Part shown: piece after piece, positions 19,164 through 28,330 of the stretch
Numbering within the stretch: position 1 is the first letter of the stretch
Layout of the letters: every line of letters starts with the position of its first letter
Source: Blastococcus sp. HT6-4
Lineage (GTDB): Bacteria; Actinomycetota; Actinomycetes; Mycobacteriales; Geodermatophilaceae
Length of the DNA stretch: 64,000 nt
NCBI RefSeq assembly: GCF_039679125.1
Contig: NZ_CP155551.1
Span: forward strand, 4,233,416 to 4,297,415
Reading direction: 5' to 3'
Program-made: the position numbers and the translations under genes
The notes under the pieces: generated by a model
What the model was told of the DNA's origin: nothing
Database searches by the model: none
Seen by the model: the letters and a program-made list of their open reading frames with translations, nothing else

Positions 19164-20737
19164 CCGGATCCGCGGAACGTTCCTGGTGGGGCTGGGGCAC
19201 CACCGACCGCGCCCTGTCGGACGACGAGTGCGTCGCGACGGGGGCGCTGGTGCCCGGCCTGCGCACCCGGCCGCGCGCCGTCCCGGACCTGGCCGCCGTC
19301 GACCTGCCGGCGTCCCGGATCACCCCGCCGCCGTCCCTGCCGGTGTCCGCCGCGCCGCCGGACCGAGCGGCGCACACGTACGGCAAGGCCTACCGCGACG
19401 TCGTCCGCGCCCTGTCCGGCGATCTCCGCGGCGCCCCGGACGGCGTCGCCTTCCCGCGCACCGAGGCGGAGGTGGTCGACCTGCTCGACTGGGCCGCCGC
19501 GACCGGGGTCGTGGTGGTGCCCTACGGCGGGGGCAGCTCGGTCGTGGGTGGCGTGGAGTACCGGGGCGAGCGGCCGTGGCTCTCGATGGACCTGACGCGG
19601 CTGGACCGGGTACTCGAGGTCGACCCGGTCAGCCGGGCCGCACGGATCCAGGGCGGCGCGCTGGGCCCGGTGCTGGAGGAGCAGCTGCGCCCCTCCGGGC
19701 TGACGCTGCGGCACTTCCCGCAGAGCTTCGAGTTCTCGACGCTCGGGGGGTGGCTCGCCACCCGGGCCGGCGGGCACTACGCCACGCTGCACACGCACAT
19801 CGACGACCTGGTGGAGTCGCTGCGCGTCGTGACGCCGGCGGGGGTGAACGAGTCGTGGCGGCTGCCCGCGTCGGGCGCGGGGCCCTCGCCGGACCGGCTG
19901 TTCCTGGGCTCCGAAGGCGCCCTCGGCGTCATCACCGAGGCCTGGATGCGGCTGCAGGACCGGCCCCGGTGGAAGGCGTCGGCGTCGGTGACGTTCGCGG
20001 ACATGACCGCGGCGACGGGCGCCGTCCGGGCGATCGCCCAGGCGGGGCTCCACCCGGCGAACTGCCGGCTGCTGGACCCGGGCGAGGCCGCCATGGCCGG
20101 GGCGGCGACGGGTGAGGCGGTGCTCGTGCTCGGCGTCGAGTCGGCCGCCCACCCGGTGGAGAGCCGGCTCACCGAGCTGACCGGCCTGGCCCGCGCGCAC
20201 GGGGGCACGGTGGCCGCGGGCGGCGGCGGGCGGGACACCGCCGCGGACACGTGGCGGTCGGCGTTCCTGCGGATGCCCTACGTCCGGGACGGCATGGCAC
20301 GGATGGGCGCGATCGTGGAGACGTTCGAGACGGCCTGCACGTGGGACCGCGTGGAGGAGCTGTACACGACCGTCCGCGCGGAGGTCGGGGCCGCCGTCGC
20401 GCAGGTCACCGGCGCACCCGGCCTGGTCACCTGCCGCTTCACCCACGTCTACCCCGACGGGGCGGCGCCCTACTTCACCGTCGTCGCCGCCGGCCGGCCC
20501 GGCTCGGAGGTGGCGATGTGGGACGACGTGAAGACGACGGCGACCGAGGTGCTGGGCCGGCTCGGCGCGACGATCACCCACCACCACGCCGTCGGCCGCG
20601 ACCACCGGCCCGGCTACGACCGGCAGCGCCCCGAGCCGTTCGCCCTGGCGCTGCGCGCGGCGAAGGCGGCGCTGGACCCGGCCGGCATCCTCAACCCGGG
20701 GGTCCTGGTCGAGGCCCCGTCGGACCACAACCTGTAG
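19160..20737 (+). CDS. FAD-binding oxidase, alkyl-DHAP synthase-like
   Basis: 525 residues. The FAD_binding_4 (PCMH) domain is clear: VVVVPYGGGSSVVGGVE, LDLTRLDRVLEVD-type segment, HFPQSFEFSTLGGWLATRAGG, and GSEGALGVITEAWMRL. The C-terminal FAD-oxidase cap ends KAALDPAGILNPGVLV. Order and spacing resemble alkyldihydroxyacetonephosphate synthase and D-lactate/glycolate oxidases. Ether-lipid synthesis is only one possibility, because actinobacterial relatives are uncharacterised. GTG 19160 overlaps the dinB stop and has GGAGG 8 bases upstream, so expression with the polymerase seems certain, but a functional link is not evident. Confidence 0.85.
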   Translation: MTGSAERSWWGWGTTDRALSDDECVATGALVPGLRTRPRAVPDLAAVDLPASRITPPPSLPVSAAPPDRAAHTYGKAYRDVVRALSGDLRGAPDGVAFPRTEAEVVDLLDWAAATGVVVVPYGGGSSVVGGVEYRGERPWLSMDLTRLDRVLEVDPVSRAARIQGGALGPVLEEQLRPSGLTLRHFPQSFEFSTLGGWLATRAGGHYATLHTHIDDLVESLRVVTPAGVNESWRLPASGAGPSPDRLFLGSEGALGVITEAWMRLQDRPRWKASASVTFADMTAATGAVRAIAQAGLHPANCRLLDPGEAAMAGAATGEAVLVLGVESAAHPVESRLTELTGLARAHGGTVAAGGGGRDTAADTWRSAFLRMPYVRDGMARMGAIVETFETACTWDRVEELYTTVRAEVGAAVAQVTGAPGLVTCRFTHVYPDGAAPYFTVVAAGRPGSEVAMWDDVKTTATEVLGRLGATITHHHAVGRDHRPGYDRQRPEPFALALRAAKAALDPAGILNPGVLVEAPSDHNL

Positions 20738-20746
20738 AACGGCGTC

Positions 20747-21352
20747 ATGACCGAGCAGAGCGCGTGGACGCGGATGACCCAGGAGGACCCCGACCACTCG
20801 CGGGCCTACGTGCAGCGCTTCCGCGACCTCGCCGCCCAGGGGATGGACATCGTCGGGGAGGCGCGGCTGGTCGACGCGATGCTGCCCCGCGGATCGCGGG
20901 TGCTCGATGCGGGCTGCGGTCCCGGTCGCGTCGGCGGGTGGCTGGCCGAGGTGGGCCACGAGGTGGTCGGCGTCGACGTCGACCCGGTGCTCATCGCCGC
21001 CGCCGAGGAGGACCACCCGGGCCCGCGCTGGCTGGTCGCCGACCTGGCCGAGCTGGACCTGCCCGCCGCGGGAGTCCCGGAGCCGTTCGACGTGATCGTG
21101 AGCGCCGGGAACGTCATGGCCTTCCTGGCGCCGTCGACGAGGTGCGCGGTGCTGCGCCGGCTACGCGCGCACGTGGCCCCCGGCGGCCGGGCGGCGATCG
21201 GATTCGGCGCCGGCCGGGGCTACGCGTTCGACGAGTTCCTGGCGGACGCGCGGGAGGCCGGCTGGGCGCCGGACCTGCTGCTGTCCACCTGGGACCTGCG
21301 CCCGTTCACCCCCGACTCCGAGTTCCTGGTCGCGATCCTGCGCCCCGCCTGA
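20747..21352 (+). CDS. Class I SAM-dependent methyltransferase
   Basis: 201 residues. Motif I is VLDAGCGPGRVGGWLAEVG, motif II VVGVDVDPVLIAAAEE, and motif III WLVADLAELDL with FDVIVSAGNVMAFL as motif IV. This is the Methyltransf_11/25 fold acting on an unknown small molecule. It starts 9 bases after the FAD oxidase stop, likely as the third gene of the dinB transcript. Confidence 0.87.
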   Translation: MTEQSAWTRMTQEDPDHSRAYVQRFRDLAAQGMDIVGEARLVDAMLPRGSRVLDAGCGPGRVGGWLAEVGHEVVGVDVDPVLIAAAEEDHPGPRWLVADLAELDLPAAGVPEPFDVIVSAGNVMAFLAPSTRCAVLRRLRAHVAPGGRAAIGFGAGRGYAFDEFLADAREAGWAPDLLLSTWDLRPFTPDSEFLVAILRPA

Positions 21353-21372
21353 GCCACGCGCCGCCTCGGCGA

Positions 21373-22254
21373 TCAGAGCCGGCCGTTGGCGCGCAGCAAC
21401 GCGAGCGCCTGGACGGTCCGGTGGCCGCGCCACTCCAGCGCGGCCGCGGGGGAGTAGCTGGCGAAGTCGACGGGCCAGCCGCCGTCGGGTTGCTGGGCGC
21501 CGGCGAGCCGGTCGAGCTCGGCGTCCACCACGGCCGGCGCGAACAGCGACCGCGCCGGCCCCCCGGGCGACGGGGCGAAGTCCAGCGGGCGCATGTACTC
21601 GTCGTCCGCGCCGCCGGCCACGTGCAGCAGTCCGTCCGCCGGGATGTGCGGGCGGAGGACATCGACGAGCTCGGCCGCCTCGGGCCGGGTGGCCGACGCC
21701 GCGTCGAGGAACTGCGTCGCGAAGGCCAGCTCCATCGCGTGCGCCCTCCCGTCGAGCTCGCCGACGGCGGCCAGGCAGTGGTCGGTGGCCCGAGCAAGCC
21801 ACGGGTGCCCGGCCACGGCGGGATCGGCCACCCGGTGGGCCGCCGCGGCCACCACAGCGGTGATCTGCAGCGACGAGCGATCGGGGTCCGCGCCCGCCCA
21901 GAACGGGGCGGAGGCGGCGGCGTCGGGCACCGGCAGCGCGAACGGCAGCCCGCGGTCGGGCAGGCTGACGCGGGCCAGCCAGTCGCAGAGCCCGCGGGCG
22001 CGGCCGCTGGTGACCGGCGCGACGTCCACGAACACCTCCAGCGCGTGCAGCGCGCCGCCCGGCTGGCTGGTGGCCGAGCGCAGGTCGGGCTCGAGCCCCC
22101 ATCCGTAGCCGCCGTCCGTGTTGCGATAGCCGTCGAGAGCAGCGAGCACCGGCTCCGGCGGCCCACCGGCGAACAGCAGCTCGAAGCGACGGCGGTCGAG
22201 CACGCGCGCGGCACCGGCGAGGAAGCCGGCGGCGGCGGTCAGGTCGACGATCAC
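21373..22254 (-). CDS. Prenyltransferase/squalene-oxidase-repeat-like hypothetical protein
   Basis: 293 residues rich in alpha helix. It contains YRNTDGGYGWGLEPDLRS and AGAQQPDGGWPVDFASY, which look like QW-type motifs of the alpha/alpha toroid (prenyltransferase, squalene-hopene cyclase, terpene cyclase). It lacks the DxDD or other catalytic signatures of true cyclases, so it may be a structural or substrate-binding relative. GTG 22254 is taken as start because the upstream sequence is not protein-like and holds a parS-like site. Convergent with the methyltransferase. Confidence 0.7.
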   Translation of the reverse strand: MIVDLTAAAGFLAGAARVLDRRRFELLFAGGPPEPVLAALDGYRNTDGGYGWGLEPDLRSATSQPGGALHALEVFVDVAPVTSGRARGLCDWLARVSLPDRGLPFALPVPDAAASAPFWAGADPDRSSLQITAVVAAAAHRVADPAVAGHPWLARATDHCLAAVGELDGRAHAMELAFATQFLDAASATRPEAAELVDVLRPHIPADGLLHVAGGADDEYMRPLDFAPSPGGPARSLFAPAVVDAELDRLAGAQQPDGGWPVDFASYSPAAALEWRGHRTVQALALLRANGRL

Positions 22255-22299
22255 GGCACCAGCCTGGCCGACGGCACCGACGAATCCGAGGGTGCGCAG

Positions 22300-22313
22300 G
22301 TTTCCCGTGAAAC
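22300..22313. promoter_or_regulatory. parS-like site, one mismatch
   Basis: GTTTCCCGTGAAAC differs from the common actinobacterial parS (GTTTCACGTGAAAC) at one central position. It lies in the short gap between two leftward genes. Weaker candidate than the four perfect sites. Confidence 0.4.
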
Positions 22314-22357
22314 CACGGGGCATCCGCTGCGGCAGACCCTCCCGGCCGGCAGTGCGC

Positions 22358-23584
22358 TCAGCCGTCACCCGGGGACGGCGGCCCCGCGGGCGGGACGCCC
22401 AGGGCGACCGTGAGCTCGAGGACCGTCCGCGGGTCCTCCAGCCGCGGCCCGTAGAGCTCGCGCAGCTGGGTCATCCGGTAGCGGACCGTCTGCGGGTGCA
22501 CGAACAGCTCCGCGGCGACCTGGTCACGGCGCCCCTGGTGGAGCAGCCAGGAGCGCAGCGTCTCGGTCAGCTTCTCCCGCGCGGTCGTCCCGACCTGGTC
22601 CAGCGGCGCGAGCACCCGCGCCCGCAGGTCGGCCAGGGCATCCTCGTCGGCCCGCAGGACCAGCTCGGCCAGCCGTGCGTCGGTGTCCACGGGGCCGCCG
22701 TCGTCCGCGGTCAGCCCCAGCCGCAGCGCACGCACCGCCCGGCCGTAGGACGCCTGGGCGTTCCACCAGGTCTGCGGCGGCCCGACCACCGCCTCCCGCC
22801 CGGCCAGGCCGCGCAGCAGGGCGCCGCGGGCCGCCCCCTCCGCGTCCGGCACCAGCAGCACCGCGAGATCGCCGTCGAGGTCGGGGACGTCCTCGGTCAC
22901 CATCAGCGTGCGCGGGTCGAGCGACACCATCGCACCCCGCATGCGGCCCTCGGGCAGCAGAACCACCGTCAGCGTGCGCGGCGGCGTCCACTCCGCCCGG
23001 CGCGCCGCCTCGGTCAGCTCGGAGGGCCTGTTCCCGGTGAGCAGGCCGTGCGCCAGGCGCTCCAGCAGCCGGAGCCGGGCGCGGCCGCTGGAGGCCAGTT
23101 CGTCGGCGTGCCCGGCGACGCTGGCCGCCGAGAGCCGGTCGATGTAGGCGAACACCAGCTCGGCGAACCGGGCCAGCGGTTCGGGCCCCAGGCCGGCGGC
23201 GACGGCGGTGGCGCTCATGTCCCGCCAGGAGACCCGCGCCCCCACGCGGTAGGCGGCCAGCAGGGCGTCCATGGAGCGGCCGCTCCGCGCCTCCCCCCGG
23301 CCCAGCGCGTACGCCGCCTCGACGACCGGCCCGCCAGGCGTGGCCACGTCCGCGTTGCCGCCGGCCGCGGCAAGCTGCAGGAATCCGCGCAGGGTCAGCT
23401 CGACCGCCGTGGAGATCTTCCGGCCCATCGGCCCGGAGAACGCATTGGCGTAGCTCGGCACCGCGACGATGATCTCCTCGACGGCGCGCTCGGCGACCTG
23501 GGAGAGCGTGGCCCGCATGGCCTCCGCGACCGCGTCGGGGAACGGGGCGTAGTCAACCGCCAGCTGGGCCCCTTTGTCCTCCAC
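22358..23584 (-). CDS. PucR/CdaR-family transcriptional regulator
   Basis: 408 residues. A RsbRD-like N-terminal helical domain (AVPSYANAFSGPMGRK; RSMDALLAAYRVGARVSWRD) is followed by a GGDEF-like degenerate middle and a C-terminal PucR helix-turn-helix (LLHQGRRDQVAAELFVHPQTVRYRMTQLRELYG). It diverges from the reductase/desaturase pair with a 72-base gap, so it is the likely regulator of fatty-acid desaturation. Homologous pairs in mycobacteria (Rv3230c-desA3) make oleoyl chains. Confidence 0.88.
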   Translation of the reverse strand: MEDKGAQLAVDYAPFPDAVAEAMRATLSQVAERAVEEIIVAVPSYANAFSGPMGRKISTAVELTLRGFLQLAAAGGNADVATPGGPVVEAAYALGRGEARSGRSMDALLAAYRVGARVSWRDMSATAVAAGLGPEPLARFAELVFAYIDRLSAASVAGHADELASSGRARLRLLERLAHGLLTGNRPSELTEAARRAEWTPPRTLTVVLLPEGRMRGAMVSLDPRTLMVTEDVPDLDGDLAVLLVPDAEGAARGALLRGLAGREAVVGPPQTWWNAQASYGRAVRALRLGLTADDGGPVDTDARLAELVLRADEDALADLRARVLAPLDQVGTTAREKLTETLRSWLLHQGRRDQVAAELFVHPQTVRYRMTQLRELYGPRLEDPRTVLELTVALGVPPAGPPSPGDG

Positions 23585-23656
23585 GAACAGAAGCTACCTC
23601 GTGATTCACGTCCGGGGCACAGGTATTTAGCAGCCCGACTGGGAAAGCTCAGTAGC

Positions 23657-24766
23657 ATGACAGCAACCGCCCCACGCCCCGGCGTGGCCCGCACGCCGGC
23701 GCGGCTCGCGCTGCGCGACCGGGCGCTCAAGCTCGCCGAGCTGGTGACGACGCCTTTGCTGCCGGCCGACTACCTCGACCTGTTCGACCCGCTCCGTTCC
23801 GGCGCGGCCCTGCGCGGCCGGATCGAGGCCGTCCAGCGGGAGACCCGGGACGCCGCCTCGATCGTCATCCGTCCCGGCCGCGACTGGCTGCCGCACGTGC
23901 CGGGCCAGTACGTCCGCATCGGCATCGACATCGACGGTGTCCGCCAGTGGCGCGCCTACTCGATCACCTCGGTGCTCGGCCGGGCCGACGGCTGCTTCAC
24001 CATCACCGTGAAGGCCATCCCGGACGGCAAGGTGAGCAACCACCTGGTGCACCGCGCGCGGCCGGGCACGATCATCCAGCTCGACCAGGCCACCGGGGAG
24101 TTCTGCCTCCCCGAGGAGACGCCGGCCAAGTCCCTGTTCGTCACCGCGGGTTCCGGGATCACCCCCGTCATGGGCATCCTCCGCAACCACGCCGACTCGC
24201 TGGCCGACACCGTGCTGGTGCACTCCGCGCCCACCTCCGAGGACGTCGTCTTCGGCGAGGAGCTGCGGCAGATGGCCGCCGACGGCCGGATCCGGCTGAT
24301 CGAGCAGCACACCGACAGCGCCGGGATGCTCGACGCCCGGTCCATCGCCGAGCTGGTGCCCGACCTGCACGAGCGCGCCACCTGGGCGTGCGGGCCCGTG
24401 GGAATGCTCGAGGCGCTGGAGGAGCACTGGGCGTCGGTAGGCATCTCCGACCGGCTGTACACCGAGCGCTTCCGCCCCCGGATCCTCGTCACCGGCGAGG
24501 GCGGCACGGTCACCTTCACGAAGAACGGGACCACCGTCGAGGCCGACGGCGCCACGCCGATCCTCGACGCCGCCGAGGAGGCCGGGGTCCTCATGCCCAG
24601 CGGCTGCCGCATGGGCATCTGCTACGGCTGCGTGCTCCCCATGCGGGCGGGCGCGGTCCGCGACCTGCGCAACGGCGAGATCACCACCGCCGAGGACGTC
24701 GGTGACGGCGTCCTCATCCAGACCTGCGTCAGCGCCGCCGCCGGCGCCTGCGACATCGACCACTGA
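23657..24766 (+). CDS. Ferredoxin reductase-type electron donor for desaturase (FAD, NADPH, 2Fe-2S)
   Basis: 369 residues in three modules: FAD-binding (HVPGQYVRIGIDIDG, WRAYSITS), NAD(P)-binding (FVTAGSGITPVMGIL, ATWACGPVGMLEAL), and a C-terminal plant-type [2Fe-2S] ferredoxin with ligands C317, C322, C325 and C357. Electrons would flow NADPH-FAD-FeS to the diiron desaturase encoded 26 bases downstream. ATG 23657 follows GGGAAAG. The layout matches the mycobacterial Rv3230c-type reductase. Confidence 0.9.
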   Translation: MTATAPRPGVARTPARLALRDRALKLAELVTTPLLPADYLDLFDPLRSGAALRGRIEAVQRETRDAASIVIRPGRDWLPHVPGQYVRIGIDIDGVRQWRAYSITSVLGRADGCFTITVKAIPDGKVSNHLVHRARPGTIIQLDQATGEFCLPEETPAKSLFVTAGSGITPVMGILRNHADSLADTVLVHSAPTSEDVVFGEELRQMAADGRIRLIEQHTDSAGMLDARSIAELVPDLHERATWACGPVGMLEALEEHWASVGISDRLYTERFRPRILVTGEGGTVTFTKNGTTVEADGATPILDAAEEAGVLMPSGCRMGICYGCVLPMRAGAVRDLRNGEITTAEDVGDGVLIQTCVSAAAGACDIDH

Positions 24767-24792
24767 CCACCTCGAGCCCCAGGAGCCCGGAC

Positions 24793-25992
24793 ATGACCGT
24801 CATCCAGAAGAAGCCCGAGAACCCGATCGCCCACCTCACCCCCGAGGACATCGAGCTCATCGGCAAGGAGCTCGACACCATCCGCCAGGAGATCCGCGAC
24901 AGCCTCGGCGAGGACGACGCGAAGTACATCCGCACGGTCATCGACGTGCAGCGGAAGCTGGAGCTGGGCAGCCGCGCCGTCCTGCTGTTCTCGAAGTTCC
25001 CGCCCGCGTGGCTGGTCGGCACGGCCGGTCTGTCCGTCGCCAAGATCCTCGAGAACATGGAGATCGGGCACAACATCCTGCACGGCCAGTGGGACTGGAT
25101 GCGCGACCCGAAGATCCACTCCACGACGTGGGAGTGGGACATGGCCAGCCCGGCCGAGCAGTGGAAGCACTCGCACAACGAGCTGCACCACACGTACACG
25201 AACGTGATCGGCAAGGACAACGACCTCGGCTACGGCATCATGCGCGTCGACGAGGACCAGAAGTGGCACCCGATGTACCTGGCGCAGCCGCTGTGGAACT
25301 TCATCAACGCCTGCTTCTTCGAGTACGGGATCGCCGCCTATGACCTCGAGCTGGGCAAGAACCTGGCGTCGAAGAAGCGCCGCAACGACCCGAAGTTCCG
25401 GGCCGCCACCAAGCAGGTGCTGAAGAAGATCCGCAACCAGGCGACGAAGGACTACGTCGTCCACCCGCTGCTGTCGGGCCCGTCGTTCCTGCCGACCCTG
25501 GCGGCGAACTTCACCGCCAACGTGGTGCGCAACCTCTGGTCGCACTCGGTCATCATGTGCGGCCACTTCCCCGAGGGCGTCGAGACCTTCGAGAAGACGT
25601 CCATCGACGGCGAGACCCGCGGCGAGTGGTACGTCCGCCAGATGCTGGGTTCGGCGAACATCTCCGGCAGCAAGGCCATGCACCTGATGACCGGGAACCT
25701 TTCGCACCAGGTGGAGCACCACCTGTTCCCCGACATCCCGAGCAACCGGTACGCCGAGATCGCCCCGAAGGTGAAGGACATCTTCGACCGCTACGGCCTG
25801 ACCTACCACTCCGCCCCGCTGTACAAGCAGGTCGCGAGCGCGTGGCACAAGGTCATCCGGCTCTCCCTGCCCAACGGCTGGCTGGCCGAGACGACGCCGA
25901 AGAACGCCCCGGCGCAGCTGGCCAAGCTGTACAAGATGACCACCGGCGGGCCGAAGGTCCGCCGCGCGCTGCAGCAGAAGGCCGCCGCCTGA
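24793..25992 (+). CDS. Membrane fatty acyl (stearoyl-CoA-type) desaturase
   Basis: 399 residues. All three histidine boxes of the diiron centre are present: H93-N-I-L-H97, H128-N-E-L-H132-H133 and H305-Q-V-E-H309-H310. Hydrophobic stretches around residues 70-90 and 230-250 anchor it in the membrane. It probably introduces a delta-9 double bond into acyl-CoA or lipid-bound chains, using the reductase upstream as donor; position specificity is inferred from DesA3-like relatives. Codons are noticeably biased to AAG and GAG, as in highly expressed genes here. A strong terminator follows. Confidence 0.92.
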   Translation: MTVIQKKPENPIAHLTPEDIELIGKELDTIRQEIRDSLGEDDAKYIRTVIDVQRKLELGSRAVLLFSKFPPAWLVGTAGLSVAKILENMEIGHNILHGQWDWMRDPKIHSTTWEWDMASPAEQWKHSHNELHHTYTNVIGKDNDLGYGIMRVDEDQKWHPMYLAQPLWNFINACFFEYGIAAYDLELGKNLASKKRRNDPKFRAATKQVLKKIRNQATKDYVVHPLLSGPSFLPTLAANFTANVVRNLWSHSVIMCGHFPEGVETFEKTSIDGETRGEWYVRQMLGSANISGSKAMHLMTGNLSHQVEHHLFPDIPSNRYAEIAPKVKDIFDRYGLTYHSAPLYKQVASAWHKVIRLSLPNGWLAETTPKNAPAQLAKLYKMTTGGPKVRRALQQKAAA

Positions 25993-26010
25993 TCGGACCG
26001 GCAACGCTGA

Positions 26011-26053
26011 ACGGCAGAGGCCCAGAACCGTCCTGGTTCTGGGCCTCTGCCGT
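26011..26053. terminator. Bidirectional terminator hairpin after desaturase gene
   Basis: A 19-bp perfect stem (26011-26029 with 26035-26053) around the 5-base loop GTCCT. It separates the convergent desaturase and lipase-like genes. No U tract, as is usual in this genome. Confidence 0.85.
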
Positions 26054-26072
26054 CCGGCGGTCGGTCAGGGCA

Positions 26073-28001
26073 TCAGCCCCGGCCGGGGAAGTTCAGCGAC
26101 CGCAGCAGGTCGGGGTCGCTGATCGGCACCTCCCACACGAGCCCGTCGGCGTCGGGGTCGACGACCTCGCCGCGACCGAGGAACGCGGCCACCTGCCCCT
26201 GCGCCTGCATCGCGGCCACCGGGAACCGGGCGACGTCCAGCAGGAAGCCGTGCGGGTTGAGCGCCGCGGTGGAGGCCCTGTCGTTGCGGAAGAGGCTCGT
26301 CCGCGACCACAGGTCACCGGCGTCGACCAGCGTGTACGACGTCGGGTTCGGCACCGTCTGGTCGCCGAAGGCCACCTGCACCAGCACGCGGTCGTCCCGG
26401 ATCAGCGGGGCGAAGGTCTCCGGGCTGCCCGGCCGGGCCAGCCAGGTCGACCTGGCCAGGTAGTCCTGGATGGCGAGCGCACCGGGCACGGTCGCGGTGA
26501 CCGGCCCCTCGCCGCGCAGCGGCAGCTGCTCCTCGAAGTACCAACGGCTCGCGTCGGGGGTGTTCGGCGCCAAGCCGGCCGCCTGGAGCGCCTGGAAGGT
26601 CAGCGGCCGGAAGGCCGGCGACAGGCGCGAGATCTCGCTGATCGGGCCACCGGGCACGTTGAGCACCGAGCGGGCGATCGCGCGGTCGGCGCCGGCGAGC
26701 ATCGTGCCGTAGATGCCGCCGAAGCTCTGCCCGAAGTACGTCACGCGGGCACCGGAGAAGTCGGCGCGCCGGTCGCCGTCGACGTCCGTGCCGCCCACCG
26801 CGCGGACGAGCGTCATGACGTCGGCGGCGGTCTGCCGGAGCGCGTCGCGGGAGGAGACCGCCGCGGCAGTGCCGGTGGCCGAGGAGCCCTCGGTGCTGCC
26901 GAAGAGCCCGTCGCCGTTCTGGTCGACGCCGCGACCGTAGGTCGGGATCGTCTGCGTCACGCCGTCCGCGGTCGTGATCTGCCAGGCGCTCCCGGGGCCG
27001 TAGCCGTGCCCGACCACGTTCGTGCCGATGGTCGCGATGCCGCTCTGGGCGTTCGTGATCGCGGCGAGGAACACGCTGGTCGTCGAGCCGGTGAAGCCGT
27101 GGCCGAAGGCGGCGGTCGGCCAGCCGCCGCCGGGCGCGGGGCCGGCCGGGAGGACGGCGACGAAGGGCAGCCGCTCGACCTCGACCGGCGCCGGACCGTC
27201 GCCCCGGGTCGGCGTCTGGGCGATGGTGACGTCGTCCCCCAGCCAGGACGGCGCCTGGTAGGAGCCGAAGACCAGCGTGCTGCCGGCGGGCAGCAGACCG
27301 GTGGGCTGCACGCTCGGCCCGGCCGGCGTCCCGCCCGGCACGGTCGGTGCCGGGCGGTCGGGGACGAAGGTGACCCTGGAGCCCGCCACGGGGACGACGG
27401 CGTCGATCTCCAGCCCGGGGCGCGTGCTGCCGACCTCGCGCAGGGCGCGGTTGGACTGGATCTGCCGGTTCATGTCGAGCAGCCCGTCGGTGGCGCTCAG
27501 CGTCGTGAAGGTCTCGCTGGTGGCCGAGTTCGCGGGGCCGGCCTGCACGTCGATGCGGTACGTGGTGCCCGGGGCGAGCTGCTCCACGGGCTGGGCGTAC
27601 AGCGTGTTGGTGGCCGGGTCCCAGACGACGCGGTCGACGCCGGTGCGCCACCGGCCGCGCTCCTGGCGCACGGTGATCCGCTCGGCGACCACGGCCGGGT
27701 CGACGGGGGCGTCGAAGCGCACGGCGATGCGCGGATCGAGGTCGAAGCCGTCCAGCTGGTTGAGCCGCTCGACGAGCCCGCAGGTGATGACGTTGCCGCA
27801 GTTCTCCGTCGGCAGGGCGACCCGCAGGCCGGTGAGCTGCTGCCGGTCGGGGACGGTCAGGTCGTTCGTGGGGAACACCGAGAGGGGGTCGGCCGTGCCC
27901 TGGTCGGCGAGGGCCGGTGCGGCGGTCGCCGTGACGGTCAGGGCCATGGCCAGGGCACCGACGGCGGACGCCGTCGTCCGACGCCAGGGATGTGAGGACA
28001 A
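26073..28001 (-). CDS. Secreted lipase/esterase-like protein with N-terminal Ig-like domain
   Basis: 642 residues with a Sec signal peptide (RR near the N-terminus, hydrophobic core, cleavage after ALA at about 32). Residues 90-170 look like a bacterial Ig-like domain (IAVRFDAPVDPAVVAERITV, LYAQPVEQLAPGTTYRI). The rest is an alpha/beta-hydrolase: oxyanion region AAFGHGFTG, nucleophile elbow YFGQSFGG with S426, and a late PHGF segment that may hold the catalytic His. Substrate unknown; an extracellular lipase or polyester hydrolase is plausible. TTG 28001 is the best start because GGAGA lies 4-5 bases upstream and no other start precedes the signal peptide. Confidence 0.82.
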   Translation of the reverse strand: MSSHPWRRTTASAVGALAMALTVTATAAPALADQGTADPLSVFPTNDLTVPDRQQLTGLRVALPTENCGNVITCGLVERLNQLDGFDLDPRIAVRFDAPVDPAVVAERITVRQERGRWRTGVDRVVWDPATNTLYAQPVEQLAPGTTYRIDVQAGPANSATSETFTTLSATDGLLDMNRQIQSNRALREVGSTRPGLEIDAVVPVAGSRVTFVPDRPAPTVPGGTPAGPSVQPTGLLPAGSTLVFGSYQAPSWLGDDVTIAQTPTRGDGPAPVEVERLPFVAVLPAGPAPGGGWPTAAFGHGFTGSTTSVFLAAITNAQSGIATIGTNVVGHGYGPGSAWQITTADGVTQTIPTYGRGVDQNGDGLFGSTEGSSATGTAAAVSSRDALRQTAADVMTLVRAVGGTDVDGDRRADFSGARVTYFGQSFGGIYGTMLAGADRAIARSVLNVPGGPISEISRLSPAFRPLTFQALQAAGLAPNTPDASRWYFEEQLPLRGEGPVTATVPGALAIQDYLARSTWLARPGSPETFAPLIRDDRVLVQVAFGDQTVPNPTSYTLVDAGDLWSRTSLFRNDRASTAALNPHGFLLDVARFPVAAMQAQGQVAAFLGRGEVVDPDADGLVWEVPISDPDLLRSLNFPGRG

Positions 28002-28166
28002 GGGTTCTCCAATGCCTGAGGGGCCCTCTTCCTAGCCCACCGGTGACAGGCGCCACAATGGTTGGCGCCTGCATCGCTGCAGGCCGTGGCGCAACGCTGC
28101 ACGGCGCGCCCCGCAGACAGTGCGCACAGCCCAACCCGGCGGCCGAGCAGCCAGGCCACCGAACTG

Positions 28167-28180
28167 TTTCCCGTGGAACA
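28167..28180. promoter_or_regulatory. parS-like site, one central mismatch
   Basis: GTTTCCCGTGGAAC, flanked to give TGTTT...AACA (28165-28180). It lies in the 329-base gap between the lipase-like gene and dnaB. The rest of that gap, apart from the dnaB terminator, shows no gene. Confidence 0.4.
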
Positions 28181-28268
28181 GCGCGGCCGCGAGCACCCTG
28201 GCTCGCACCCGTCGACATGACTGCCGGCCCCGGGCGCCGACCGGTGCCGGGCGCAGCCTCGCCCGCAG

Positions 28269-28315
28269 ACGACGCAGGGGCCCTGGACCTGTCCGGTCCT
28301 GGGCCCCTGCGTCGT
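28269..28315 (-). terminator. Terminator downstream of dnaB
   Basis: Stem ACGACGCAGGGGCCC (28269-28283) pairs with 28301-28315, with a further GGACC/GGTCC pair inside. It lies 15 bases beyond the dnaB stop on the transcript. A small GCCC-GGA-GGGC hairpin (28321-28331) precedes it. Confidence 0.85.
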
Positions 28316-28330
28316 GCGTTGCCCGGAGGG

